Source of the DNA: Corallococcus sp. CA053C
GTDB lineage: Bacteria; Myxococcota; Myxococcia; Myxococcales; Myxococcaceae
NCBI RefSeq assembly: GCF_003611675.1
Contig: NZ_RAWA01000019.1
Span: 1-53,737 of the forward strand
Length of the DNA: 53,737 bases
Direction: 5' to 3'
A program made the translations under genes and the position numbers. Shown here in pieces: positions 9,027 through 17,380 of the stretch. Each line of letters starts with the position of its first letter. The first letter of the stretch is position 1. The notes beneath the pieces were generated by a model. The model worked only from the letters and a program-made list of their open reading frames with translations, did not search any database and was not told the origin of the DNA.

Positions 9027-9244
9027 GACCTATGCACTCGACGACAGCCCGCGTCGATCCCCTACCGCTTGCCTGCTCCCTCGCCGTAACCTGATCGGCG
9101 CTCTAGCACCTACGCGAGTGTCCGCCACAGGTAGGCTGCTCTCCCGGAGGGTACGCGCCGCTCCATGGGCCGTGGAGCCCACCCGGCGCGCGGCATTGAC
9201 CAGCACCGGCACCGAGAACCACCTCAGAGCCGTGGCACCTGCCC

Positions 9245-9823
9245 TCAAACTTCTTCAAACTTCGTTCCCGTGGCGCCCATGCGCTCAAGTGCGTCGCGGA
9301 TTTCCTCGCGGACGATCAGGACGATGGGCCATCCCCAAGCGCGGAACACCTTTGCGTCACCTACCTGCGAAGCGTCAATCCGCATTCCCCAAACGTCTCG
9401 GTACTTTCCAACCTTCTCAGGGCGCCCGTCCTCCGGCGTCCACTTCTGAAATTCCTCGGTGGCCTTCTCGTCAATGCACTGAATGAGTTGGGTCGCCACG
9501 AGAATGAAGAACGGCTCAGGGTGGCCCTCTATCTCCACGGGCAGGGTCTGCACTTCCTCGGGGGCTAGCTCCGTGAGCGCGGAAGCCACTCGGGCGTGGA
9601 CCACCGGGGCCGCGAACGCCGCGAGTGAGAAGTCGAGCGCCCTGCCGGGTACATCCATGGGAAGCTTCAAGCGTCCCAGGTCTGGAAGTTGCTGGCCCCG
9701 ATAGAACATCCAGGGGTCGTCCACCTCCCGGCCTTGAGCGTCGGTGGGAGTGCCGAGCACCCACCGGCCTGGAATGGTCATGTCGTCGCTCAGATCGAAG
9801 TAGCGCCTTACCATGTGAGCCAT
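9245..9823 (-). CDS. imm11-family immunity protein (SitI-like)
   Basis: A 192-residue protein of the imm11/DUF1629 type common in myxobacteria. N-terminal RRYFDLSDDMTIPGRWVLGT, central LVATQLIQCIDEKATEEFQKW and PEKVGKYRDVWGMRID are typical, and the C-terminus ends TGTKFEEV. It lies 10 nt downstream of the sitA-like toxin on the same strand. Its ribosome site AGGA overlaps the toxin stop codon, so the two are surely co-translated. The inferred role is to neutralise the adjacent AHH nuclease toxin in the producing cell. No signal peptide is seen, which fits a cytoplasmic immunity protein. The downstream neighbour is the IS1182 element. Confidence 0.82.
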   Translation of the reverse strand: MAHMVRRYFDLSDDMTIPGRWVLGTPTDAQGREVDDPWMFYRGQQLPDLGRLKLPMDVPGRALDFSLAAFAAPVVHARVASALTELAPEEVQTLPVEIEGHPEPFFILVATQLIQCIDEKATEEFQKWTPEDGRPEKVGKYRDVWGMRIDASQVGDAKVFRAWGWPIVLIVREEIRDALERMGATGTKFEEV

Positions 9824-9833
9824 TGTCGTGATC

Positions 9834-11183
9834 CTAGGTGCCGGTGACCAGTTTATTCAGCTTGGTGCCCGGAGTGGCAATCTGCTCCCCCAACCGGCCG
9901 AGTTCGGCTGTCAGCGCTTCGCGGCATTGCTGCATGGTGCGACACCCCTCCGTTGCGTCAGACAGGCGCCGGAGAATGCGTTGATGGTACGCCTGCGGGT
10001 GAGGTCCCTTGTGGCCCTTGACGTGGACGATGTTCGCCGGGTCGTCCAGCGACATGCCCGCCTTATCGAAGATCCTCTGGAACTTGGGAGACCACGGACC
10101 TTCATTGTTCGTGGCCTTCCACCACTTGTTCGTGGCGATGTGGTGGTCGTGGCCCTCCGCATCCACTGGGGCGGCAGCCGTGCCCCCCATGGCCCGTGCC
10201 GTCATGGCCACCGCATTGGGGGCGAGTGCCACCGTGACGGCCTCGCCCGTCACCGCCACCGCACCCACTTCGCCCACGGCGGCAAGGCGGAGACCCGCGC
10301 GGCCCCCGGCCAGCGCCGCCGCTTGGGCGGAACCGGGCAGCGTCGGCACCTTCGAAGCGAAGCCCGCAGCCGTGTTACCGATGGCCACCGTCGCCAGCAG
10401 CGCGAAGGCGCGCGCCGCGTTCCGGCCCATCACTTTGCCGTAGCCCTCACCCGCATCGCGGAGCTCGTCAAACGTGGTGGCCCGGTCCGCCTCTTCCACC
10501 AGCCGTTTGAAGCCCGCGATCAGCGTCCAGAAGGTGTCCACCCCGAGGTAGACAATGGCTGTCGCCGTCATCACAGCAGCCAGGCCCTTGCTCACCGGCT
10601 CGGGCACCGACCAGAGGACCAGATAGAGGGTCATGGTCCACAGCGCCGCCGAGAGCACCGCGTGCGGGTCGGCCATGTCTTTGAAGGCATCCAGCATCTC
10701 CTCTAAAACAACACCTTGAGCCATGGCCATGGCCAGCGCATAGCGCCCGTCTCCGGTGACGGTGGGACTCTCCGCCAGCAAACGCAGACAGTCGCCCTTG
10801 CGCCCGGTGCGCTCGCACCAACGCAGATATGCCCGCGTCAGCTCCACCTCCGCTTGCGGCATGTCGGAGGCCAGTGCAGCCCCCTCCAGTGGCGTCATCC
10901 GCCGGGTGCGCGGATCGAAGAGGTACGTGCCGCCTCGGGCGTCCACTCCCATCAGGCGCCGCGCGGCCTGCTGGGGATTGGCCGGGAGCCTCACGTCCCG
11001 CGCCAGCCTCGCCACGGCCGCTTTGAACTCGCGCCGCTCCACCTCCACCGGCCCGGCTTCGCCGTTGTGAGGCGTGAAGACGACTGGCGGCCCCTGGCCC
11101 GTTTCCAAGCGCACCACGCGCCCTGAGGCACAGCCTGTCAGCCAAACCAGCAGGAGTAGCGCGACAGCGCGATGTACCCTCAT
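9834..11183 (-). CDS. SitA-type lipoprotein toxin with C-terminal AHH nuclease
   Basis: A 449-residue protein with a lipoprotein signal (LLLLVWLTGC, lipidated Cys18). A conserved alpha-helical Sit-type middle has hydrophobic stretches at about 178-222 and 258-275. A C-terminal nuclease of AHH/HNH type has GHDHH at 344-348 and HVKGHKGPHPQAYH at 387-400. In Myxococcus, SitA lipoproteins pass between kin by TraA-dependent outer-membrane exchange and kill cells lacking the cognate SitI; the architecture here resembles SitA5. I chose the ATG at 11183 because it overlaps the TGA of the truncated upstream frame (TGATG), a coupling arrangement. The TTG one codon earlier is less likely. Confidence 0.85.
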   Translation of the reverse strand: MRVHRAVALLLLVWLTGCASGRVVRLETGQGPPVVFTPHNGEAGPVEVERREFKAAVARLARDVRLPANPQQAARRLMGVDARGGTYLFDPRTRRMTPLEGAALASDMPQAEVELTRAYLRWCERTGRKGDCLRLLAESPTVTGDGRYALAMAMAQGVVLEEMLDAFKDMADPHAVLSAALWTMTLYLVLWSVPEPVSKGLAAVMTATAIVYLGVDTFWTLIAGFKRLVEEADRATTFDELRDAGEGYGKVMGRNAARAFALLATVAIGNTAAGFASKVPTLPGSAQAAALAGGRAGLRLAAVGEVGAVAVTGEAVTVALAPNAVAMTARAMGGTAAAPVDAEGHDHHIATNKWWKATNNEGPWSPKFQRIFDKAGMSLDDPANIVHVKGHKGPHPQAYHQRILRRLSDATEGCRTMQQCREALTAELGRLGEQIATPGTKLNKLVTGT

Positions 11184-11305
11184 CAAGTCCCCCAGCGGGA
11201 AAGAGCTTCATCCTCCAGGGTGCGGTAGGGCTGCGGCCAGAACCCAGCGGATCGGACCTCCCAGAGCGCCACCTCAGGGCGTGGCATCCGCGAGGTGCAC
11301 AGCGG
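11183..11305 (-). pseudogene. 3' remnant of the gene upstream of sitA (probably sitB)
   Basis: A frame with coding character, RPEVALWEVRSAGFWPQPYR then TLEDEALSRWGT, ends in a TGA that overlaps the sitA ATG (TGATG). Upstream of about 11305 the frame dissolves into the antisense of an IS30-family transposase remnant. This fits the tail of a gene that was translationally coupled to sitA and was truncated by the insertion. In known loci the order is sitB-sitA-sitI, with SitB an accessory lipoprotein, so sitB is the best guess. Too little is left to prove identity. Confidence 0.5.
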
Positions 11306-11699
11306 CGGCGAGAGACACTCGCGCTTCACGATGCTCGTGAAGGTCGCCGGGAAGGACAGCGCCAACGTCGTCCGGGCCCTGACCGTGGCGGCACGCAAGC
11401 TGCCTCGAACACTCCGGCGCTCACTGACGTGGGATCGCGGAACGGAACTCGCGAAGCACCGGGAGCTCGCGATGGCGACCGACTTCTCCATTTACTGCTG
11501 TGACCCGTAGAAACCCGGGCAGCGAGGAACGAACGAGAACACCAACCGGCTCCTTCGGCAGTACTTCCCGGATGGAACGGACGTCTCGGCCTTCTCTCAA
11601 CGGGACCTGGACGCAGTGGCACTCCGACTGAACCAGCGCCCGCGAAAGACACTGGGGTTTGAAACTCCCGCTGCCAAACTGCAGCAAGTGTTGCGTTGA
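11306..11699 (+). pseudogene. IS30-family transposase C-terminal remnant
   Basis: Reads ERHSRFTMLVKVAGKDSANV, then TLRRSLTWDRGTELAKH with the second catalytic Asp, then IYCCDP, a TAG at 11508-11510, and on in the same frame as GQRGTNENTNRLLRQYFPDG and LRLNQRPRKTLGFETP to TGA at 11697-11699. The E of GTNENTNRLLRQYF is the catalytic Glu. The stop replaces a codon, usually Gln, in the conserved CDP-x-x-P-W/G-Q-R-G block. The N-terminal helix-turn-helix half is absent. The element is a decayed 5'-truncated copy facing the toxin operon. Confidence 0.85.
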
Positions 11700-11746
11700 C
11701 CGGTTGAGCGCACCGGGTCACGCCCAGACAGCCCCTGGATGGCAGC

Positions 11747-12856
11747 TCAGTGCACCTCGCCTTCACGCTGTCGAAGCCAGGTGGAGATGGCGCGCCTGCA
11801 GTCTTCATGGCGGTCGAGGAAGGCGAAGTGGCCGCTGTCGAGTTCCACATAGGTCCCCTTCCCACCCAGGCGGTGGGCGAAGGCCCTCATGGACGACGTG
11901 GGCATCATCGTGTCCGTCCGCCCCTGCACCACCAGCGTGGGCACCCCTGGCGGGGGCGCTCCGGTCTCCGCCCCGGACACGAGGATGAGCCCGCGAAGCT
12001 CCAGTCCCGGTGGGACCCCGCGATGCACCAGCCTGCTGGCGCCGACGCCTCCGTTGGAGAGCCCTCCCAGGTAGACGCGACGGATGCCCTTCGCCGCAAG
12101 CCATGCGTAGGTGGCCTTCAGCGTGCGTTCCCCCTGCGGCTCCCACCAACTCCCGGAGGGACCCACGGAGGGGCAGACGGTGAGCGCGGAGATGCTCCGC
12201 ACCGCCTGCGCCATCTCCCAGCAATACACCGCGAAGTTGCCGGCGAAGCCGTGAAGAAAGACCACGGCCGAGTCCGGACGGTCCCGGCCCTCCGGAGGGA
12301 CGACCAGCGCATCGAAGGACTCCGCGGACTGGAGCCCCAGCCAGGTCGCGATGGCGGGCGTGGCAACCATCCCCTCGGCGGTGCCCATCCGCTCGAACGC
12401 GGCCTCCAGCGCCGGGACGAACCCGCGCGTGTCCGAGCGAGGCAGGCGCCCGGTGAGCAGCAGCGCGTGCGCCGCGAGCAGCGTCCCATCCCGCTCATCG
12501 ACGAGGCGATTCACCCAGCGGTGGCCTTCCTCCGGAAGGTGAAGCGTCTCCAGGCGCGTCCCTCGCGCGAACACGAGCCGTGACGAGACGACGAGGAGCA
12601 ACAGCGCGAAGCCGCCCCAGCTCAGCCACCGCCGCGCACGGGACAGGAGCCCCGCCGACAGGAGCAGGAGGCCGGCGACGTACCCCCATCCCGACACCGA
12701 AGCACCCACCCAGGTGGCGAGTCCCCACAAACACAGCGCCACGGGCGCCAGGACGAGCCCCAGGAGGAACGCGAGCCGGGACCGCCACCGTGGCGCGGAC
12801 TTCAGCGTGGGGGCCAGGGAGGACCGCGTCTCCGTTGTCGTCAGCGATTGCGCCAT
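11747..12856 (-). CDS. Membrane-anchored alpha/beta hydrolase
   Basis: A 369-residue protein. About three hydrophobic helices (residues 28-50, 55-71, 81-93) precede an alpha/beta-hydrolase domain. Oxyanion-type HGFAGN is at 202-207, the nucleophile Ser267 sits in GLSNG, the acid is Asp315 in GRTDT, and the base is His343 in SGHFAF. The enzyme is probably an esterase or lipase-like hydrolase tethered to the inner membrane; substrate unknown. The ATG at 12856 is chosen because the protein before it has no sequence character. The gene is monocistronic. It ends close to the IS30 remnant, which marks the edge of the mobile-element zone. Confidence 0.8.
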   Translation of the reverse strand: MAQSLTTTETRSSLAPTLKSAPRWRSRLAFLLGLVLAPVALCLWGLATWVGASVSGWGYVAGLLLLSAGLLSRARRWLSWGGFALLLLVVSSRLVFARGTRLETLHLPEEGHRWVNRLVDERDGTLLAAHALLLTGRLPRSDTRGFVPALEAAFERMGTAEGMVATPAIATWLGLQSAESFDALVVPPEGRDRPDSAVVFLHGFAGNFAVYCWEMAQAVRSISALTVCPSVGPSGSWWEPQGERTLKATYAWLAAKGIRRVYLGGLSNGGVGASRLVHRGVPPGLELRGLILVSGAETGAPPPGVPTLVVQGRTDTMMPTSSMRAFAHRLGGKGTYVELDSGHFAFLDRHEDCRRAISTWLRQREGEVH

Positions 12857-12990
12857 GAGGCCACCCTCGCAGCCCTCACGGGTGACGCGGTGGCCGCGCC
12901 GCCGAACGGTCCCGAACGCCGGGGGAACGGCGCCCCACGGCAGGCAATCGGTCTGGCGGACGCCACGGCCTTCGCGCGCTTGCGCTCGGG

Positions 12991-13461
12991 TCACCGCGCC
13001 GTCGGTTTCGCGGCCTTCTTCGCATACTCCGCCGTCAGCCCTTCATATTCGCTGAACTCCGGGAGCTTCGCGTAGCGATGGACCGCGGGCGTGCTCGCCC
13101 AGGGAAGCTTCTCGCTCGTCCACGTCTCGATGAACGGCGTGAACCAGCGGGCGTCGTCGAGCATCGTCGCGCGGACATTGACGAACATGTCCAGGCCCTC
13201 GGGCCGCGTGAACATCCAGCTCATGCAGTGCGGGCAGAAGTAATGACGGCTCGCGCCGTGGAGGCCTCCAATGACAGGTTCTCCCTGCGTGACCAGGAAC
13301 CCCTCGGTTGGGATTGCCGCGCTCAAGGAGAAGGCGCTCGCGGTCATCCGCTGGCAGCCCGTGCAGTGGCAGGCCATCGTGAGCAGGGGCGGTGCGCTGA
13401 TCCTCAGCCGCACCTGTCCGCAGCGGCATCCACCTTCCCAGGGGAGATTCCAATCGTTCAT
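12991..13461 (-). CDS. GFA/CENP-V fold zinc protein
   Basis: A 156-residue protein of the glutathione-dependent formaldehyde-activating (GFA) family. Zinc ligands are visible as C12-x-C14, C31-x-C33-x-x-C36 and C76-x-x-C79, in GGCRCGQVRL, MACHCTGCQR and YFCPHCMSW. The family name comes from an S-hydroxymethylglutathione synthase, but most members have no known activity and several do not bind formaldehyde adducts. Cytoplasmic and full-length. It sits alone between the hydrolase and a SpoIIAA-like gene on the same strand. Confidence 0.88.
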   Translation of the reverse strand: MNDWNLPWEGGCRCGQVRLRISAPPLLTMACHCTGCQRMTASAFSLSAAIPTEGFLVTQGEPVIGGLHGASRHYFCPHCMSWMFTRPEGLDMFVNVRATMLDDARWFTPFIETWTSEKLPWASTPAVHRYAKLPEFSEYEGLTAEYAKKAAKPTAR

Positions 13462-13489
13462 CTTCGTTCTCCCGCGACGTGGCCCGGGT

Positions 13490-13891
13490 TCAGCGGGCCT
13501 TCGCGCGCTTGCGTTCGATGAGCTCTCGCGCGGCCTGCATCGTCGTGACGAAGTCGACGTCTCCCTTCAGCTTCCCGGTGAGGTAGAGCGCGAAGGCGAC
13601 GGCCTTGGCGCTCGCCATCTGCAAGCGGTGCGAGCCGACGTAGACGACGCCTCGCAACCGCTCCGGGCTGGACTCCTTGCTGAAGTAGTCGCGCGCGGCC
13701 TTGTCGATGGTGGAACCGTCGATGTCCACCACGACGAACACCGGGCCCTGGACCGCCACCTCCTGAACGATGGCTTGCACGCGCTTCGCATCCTCCAGCC
13801 CCGTGGCGCCGTTGAAGTCGACGAACAGGACGTCGGGCTCCTCGAAGTGCGCCCGATGCGTTCCAAACACCCATTCACGTCGCTCTGCCAT
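13490..13891 (-). CDS. SpoIIAA/STAS-like small protein
   Basis: A 133-residue alpha/beta protein. The pattern VLFVDFNGATGLEDAKRVQA, VFVVVDIDGSTI and GVVYVGSHRLQMASAKAVAF resembles the SpoIIAA-like (STAS/SEC14-type) single-domain proteins often found in myxobacteria. The start at 13891 is favoured because the frame upstream of it is not protein-like. The C-terminal AARELIERKRAKAR is nearly the same as the tail of the broken gene at 1165-2019 (RELIEHKRAK), so the two may share a C-terminal motif. No partner kinase or phosphatase is nearby, so the role is unknown. Confidence 0.65.
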   Translation of the reverse strand: MAERREWVFGTHRAHFEEPDVLFVDFNGATGLEDAKRVQAIVQEVAVQGPVFVVVDIDGSTIDKAARDYFSKESSPERLRGVVYVGSHRLQMASAKAVAFALYLTGKLKGDVDFVTTMQAARELIERKRAKAR

Positions 13892-13929
13892 GAGGCCCCC
13901 CAGCGCGGAAACGCACGACCGGGCGGAGT

Positions 13930-15357
13930 TTATCCCTTCGCTCCCAGGAGGCCAAAGGGCCTCCATTCGAGGATCTTCAGGTCGAACCCGTCCCGGCGCT
14001 TCTCGGCGAGCCAGTCCTCCAGGGCGCTCAGCGCGGACGCCTCGTCATCGAAGCTCCGGCGCTCGCCGTCCTGGGTGACCAGCGTCGTGCCCTCCACGAT
14101 GGCCGAGGTGTATTGCGCCTTGTCTCCGTACTTCGAAAGCTCGCGCTCCAGCGGGCCCCGGCCGGGAACCGTGGTCGTCACGCGCAGGAAGTCCCCTGCG
14201 TAGCGGGCCTCCAGCCGCCGCACCTCGCGCGCGGCGGCGTCAGGCCCGTCGAAGGCGAAGCGGAACGTCCGCTTCCACCCATTGTTGTTGCCCGCATGGA
14301 GCTGAACGATGGCGTCGAAGCGTTCAATCTCCAGGAAGAGGTCGCCCCGCCTGCGCCAGAGGGTCACGCGTTCGGACGCCCGCGTCGCGGCGAGGGCTGG
14401 CGGCGTCCCTTCCTCCGCGAGGAACTTCTCCCCGTCGTAGATGGCCACGGGGAAGCTGCCAGGACGCATCAGCCACACCTCGCCCGTCTCCCGCCGCGCA
14501 TAGACAACATCGTTCGCTCGCGCCTGGAACGACGCCCGTGCCACGATCCCCTCGATGTCGAGCCCCTCGAGCTCCTGCTCCGTGGGCTCATCCGGCTCGC
14601 GGAACTGCTGCTCCTGTGGCGTCGACGTGAAGACCGGCTCGCCGCGCCGGATGCGCTCGAAGAGATCGTCGTGGTGGAGCTCCTCGAGATCGAGGTTCCA
14701 GAGCTCGGGCACGAGGAAGGTGGACGCCAGGGACGCGGCTTCGCCACCGGAGCGGCCATTCTCGAGGTGATGCTCGGCGTGGACTTCGCCGTAGCACGAG
14801 ACGTCGTGATCATTCTCGTCGAGGAAGCGCGTCGTCAGGTCGCCCGCCACGACGAGGCTCTCATCGTTGTAGACGCCCTGGATGACGTCACGGACCACGA
14901 GGTCGCCGAGGACCAGGAAGTTCCCCGACGTCCGCAGTCCCTTCGCGACACAGCGGCCCACGACCACGACGGTCGAATCCGGCCCACAGTCCGACAGCAC
15001 GCCGTCCACCTCCAGGTCCCCGAGCACGATGAGGGGACAGGAGACGAACAACGAGCCGGGAGCCCGCGCGGTCCCCGTCACGACCCGGGCCTTGGTGACC
15101 GAATCCCCGAGCACCGCGTCCACGGGCTCGAGGACGTCGCGCAGCACCACGGCCGCGAAGCCGATGTCCGTGAGCGGCCCGGGATGGAACGCCCGGACGA
15201 AGTCGACGGGCGTGAGCGGAGCCTTCCCCTTGAACGCGCTGGCGAGGGACGAGACCGAGGGATTGCCGTGATGGGAGAGCGCCTCGCGGACGGCGCTGTC
15301 GAGTCCGGCGAGCGTGGCTTCCGCTCGGGGCAGGAACTCCTCTTTGGAAAGGAGCAT
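13930..15357 (-). CDS. Beta-solenoid (bactofilin-like) protein
   Basis: A 475-residue protein. Residues about 105-185 contain repeating hydrophobic strands of the type LIVLGDLEVDGVL, TVVVVGRCVAKG, NFLVLGDLVVRDV and SLVVAGDLTTRF. This is the pattern of short right-handed beta-solenoid rungs, as in polymer-forming bactofilins. The first 100 residues and the C-terminal 250 residues (alpha/beta, charged) have no family I can name. No signal peptide is seen. It is divergent from the WGR/LRR protein at 15415, which has the same solenoid type, with only 57 nt between the starts; the two probably function together. Confidence 0.65.
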   Translation of the reverse strand: MLLSKEEFLPRAEATLAGLDSAVREALSHHGNPSVSSLASAFKGKAPLTPVDFVRAFHPGPLTDIGFAAVVLRDVLEPVDAVLGDSVTKARVVTGTARAPGSLFVSCPLIVLGDLEVDGVLSDCGPDSTVVVVGRCVAKGLRTSGNFLVLGDLVVRDVIQGVYNDESLVVAGDLTTRFLDENDHDVSCYGEVHAEHHLENGRSGGEAASLASTFLVPELWNLDLEELHHDDLFERIRRGEPVFTSTPQEQQFREPDEPTEQELEGLDIEGIVARASFQARANDVVYARRETGEVWLMRPGSFPVAIYDGEKFLAEEGTPPALAATRASERVTLWRRRGDLFLEIERFDAIVQLHAGNNNGWKRTFRFAFDGPDAAAREVRRLEARYAGDFLRVTTTVPGRGPLERELSKYGDKAQYTSAIVEGTTLVTQDGERRSFDDEASALSALEDWLAEKRRDGFDLKILEWRPFGLLGAKG

Positions 15358-15414
15358 GGGCGCGCATCCTATCGGCCCCGAAGCCGGGGGGATTCACGAT
15401 AGAAGCCGGGGCCC

Positions 15415-17250
15415 ATGAAGACTCCCCAGCTCCCCGTGGCCCCACCCCGCCTGGCGATGCGACTCGAGGGAGTGGAAGGCAAGACCCGCGGGTTCTGGTC
15501 CTACGTCCAGCACGGTGCGCAATTGGAGCTGCACCACGGCAAGGTCGGCACGGACGGCAAGCGCGAGTCCCGCACCTTCGCTTCCGCCGAGGCGGCCGGG
15601 GCCTTCGCACGCAAACAGGTTGCGGCCCGGGTCGCGAAGGGTTTCTGGTCCAGCGACCTCGCCTTCGAGTCCACCACCTGGGAGCAGGTGAAGGACTCGG
15701 TGCAGGTCCCGGGCAACTCCGAGCAGGATGACGACCGCGTCCTCGTCCTCTCCGGCGACGTCGTCGTGCCGCACGAGCTGTGGCTCGACTTCCACCGGGG
15801 CATCTTCGCGCTGGAGGACCCGGATGCGTCGCCCTTTACCGGACTCATCGTGCGAGGCAACCTCACCGTCGAGGGTTGCGTATTCAATGCGGATAACGAC
15901 TTCGGACCGTTCCTCCAGGTCGACGGAAACCTCTTCGCGACGAGCATCGCAATGGGGGGGGCGCGGCTGCGCGTCGCCGGTGACGTCATGACCGGGGATT
16001 TCGTGGCGGTCTACAACCACGGCAGTGTCTCCGTGGGAGGCGACCTCGTGGCCCGCACCGTCGCCTCGGATTACTCCTTCCAGGTGGAGGGCGCAGTCGA
16101 TGCGTACCGCTACCAGGGGCAGGGCTCGAAAGTCTTCGCGGTGTCTGCCGGGGTGGAGGCGTCGGACGACCCCTACGACGCCAAGGGTGTCTTCGTTCCG
16201 GCGGTGGTGGCCGACGAGCGCGTCCTGCTCGACAAGGCGCGGAACCTGTTGAGCGCGGGCAAGCCCATCTCCCGCCCTGTCTTCACGAGCGTCCGGGGCG
16301 CGTTCCATCAGCTGGTCTCCAAGAAGATGGCGGAGCCCGACAAGGTGAAGAGCCTGACGTTGGAGGCCAAGGGGCTCACGTCGCTGCCGGACGAACTGTT
16401 CCTGTTCCGTGGCCTGGAGAAACTCAACCTCCGGCGCAATGAATTGCGCACGCTCCCGGAAGCGCTGGGGCTGCTCACGGAGCTGCGCGAACTGGATGTG
16501 AGCCTCAATGGCCTGCTGGCGCTGCCCGAGTCCATCGGCGCGCTGAAGAAGCTGCGGGTGCTGAACGTTGAATACAATTGCCTCTGGCGACTGCCGGACT
16601 CGCTCGCGGAGTGCGTCGAGCTGCGGACGGTGAACCTGGTCAACAACCCCTACTCCTACGTCCGCAGGGCCTTCGGGGGCTGGAGCCGGGTCCAGCTCAT
16701 GTGGGACTTCCCGGAGGTCCTCACGCGGCTGCCGAAGCTGGAGGTGGTGACCTTCGATGGGACGCCGCTGCGCAACCTGCCCACGCGCCGCTTCGACAGC
16801 ACCTCCCTGCGGTCGGTGACCGTTCGCCATTCCCTGGTGACGCAGGTGGATCCGGAGCTCCACTCGCAGCTCACCGTGAGCGTGGAGGAAAGCGCCGGGA
16901 AGGCCGCTGCCTACATCGGCAACTGGTTCTGTCGGGAGTACGTCCGGCTCGAATCCTTCCACGACGCGAAGTCGGGCCGGTATGACTTCACGGAGGTCCT
17001 CGCGATGTTGGGGCTGCTGCTGCGCATCACCATCCCCACGGCCGCGCCCTATGCCCAGGCGTTGGAGAACTTCCGGAAGGGGAGCGAGGACATCGTCCAT
17101 GCCCTGACCTGGGGCCGCGCGAATGCCCAGCACGTCCGCGCGCTCTTCACCGCCCTGCGTGACGCGCTGGGGCCGCTCGGCGAGCCGTACCCCGGCAACG
17201 CGCTCATCGCGGGGCTGCGGGACGTCTTCGCGCTCCACGCGGGCGGATGA
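15415..17250 (+). CDS. WGR domain, beta-solenoid and leucine-rich-repeat protein
   Basis: A 611-residue multi-domain protein. Residues 12-75 form a WGR-like domain (GFWSYVQHGAQLELHHGKVG, then ASAEAAGAFARKQV). Residues about 140-230 show solenoid rungs (LIVRGNLTVEGCV, FLQVDGNLFATSI, LRVAGDVMTGDF, VSVGGDLVARTV). Residues about 310-440 are leucine-rich repeats of bacterial type (LTSLPDELFLFRGLEKLNLR, LRTLPEALGLLTELRELDVS, LLALPESIGALKKLRVLNVE). The last 150 residues are helical. WGR domains occur in PARPs and molybdate regulators. The combination suggests a scaffold. It is divergent from the solenoid protein at 13930-15357; a hairpin follows the stop. Confidence 0.75.
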   Translation: MKTPQLPVAPPRLAMRLEGVEGKTRGFWSYVQHGAQLELHHGKVGTDGKRESRTFASAEAAGAFARKQVAARVAKGFWSSDLAFESTTWEQVKDSVQVPGNSEQDDDRVLVLSGDVVVPHELWLDFHRGIFALEDPDASPFTGLIVRGNLTVEGCVFNADNDFGPFLQVDGNLFATSIAMGGARLRVAGDVMTGDFVAVYNHGSVSVGGDLVARTVASDYSFQVEGAVDAYRYQGQGSKVFAVSAGVEASDDPYDAKGVFVPAVVADERVLLDKARNLLSAGKPISRPVFTSVRGAFHQLVSKKMAEPDKVKSLTLEAKGLTSLPDELFLFRGLEKLNLRRNELRTLPEALGLLTELRELDVSLNGLLALPESIGALKKLRVLNVEYNCLWRLPDSLAECVELRTVNLVNNPYSYVRRAFGGWSRVQLMWDFPEVLTRLPKLEVVTFDGTPLRNLPTRRFDSTSLRSVTVRHSLVTQVDPELHSQLTVSVEESAGKAAAYIGNWFCREYVRLESFHDAKSGRYDFTEVLAMLGLLLRITIPTAAPYAQALENFRKGSEDIVHALTWGRANAQHVRALFTALRDALGPLGEPYPGNALIAGLRDVFALHAGG

Positions 17251-17266
17251 AGCCGAAGCCTGTCCC

Positions 17267-17302
17267 CCAGGGAGGTGTGGGCCTGTGTGTGGGCCTCCCT
17301 GG
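17267..17302. terminator. Hairpin after the WGR/LRR gene
   Basis: CCAGGGAGG (17267-17275) pairs perfectly with CCTCCCTGG (17294-17302) around an 18-nt loop, 17 nt beyond the stop codon. There is no T-run on the coding strand, so it may act as a weak or Rho-assisted terminator. Confidence 0.45.
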
Positions 17303-17380
17303 AAAATGGAAAGCGGTGTCGATGCGTGGGCGCTTCGTTCGACGTGAAGTAGAAGCCGCATTTCCCTGAACGGAGCACCC

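Larger units (their letters stand above)
7859..9102 (-). mobile_element. IS1182-family element with internal deletion
   Basis: Terminal inverted repeats are AGCGCCGAACAGGTTA (7859-7874) and TAACCTGATCGGCGCT (9087-9102), 15 of 16 positions matching. The element is flanked by the direct duplicate CTAG (7855-7858 and 9103-9106). It is 1244 bp, whereas full-length relatives are usually about 1.6-1.9 kb. The shortfall is explained by a deletion inside the transposase gene. The ends look intact, so a full-length relative elsewhere could in principle mobilise it in trans. Confidence 0.82.
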
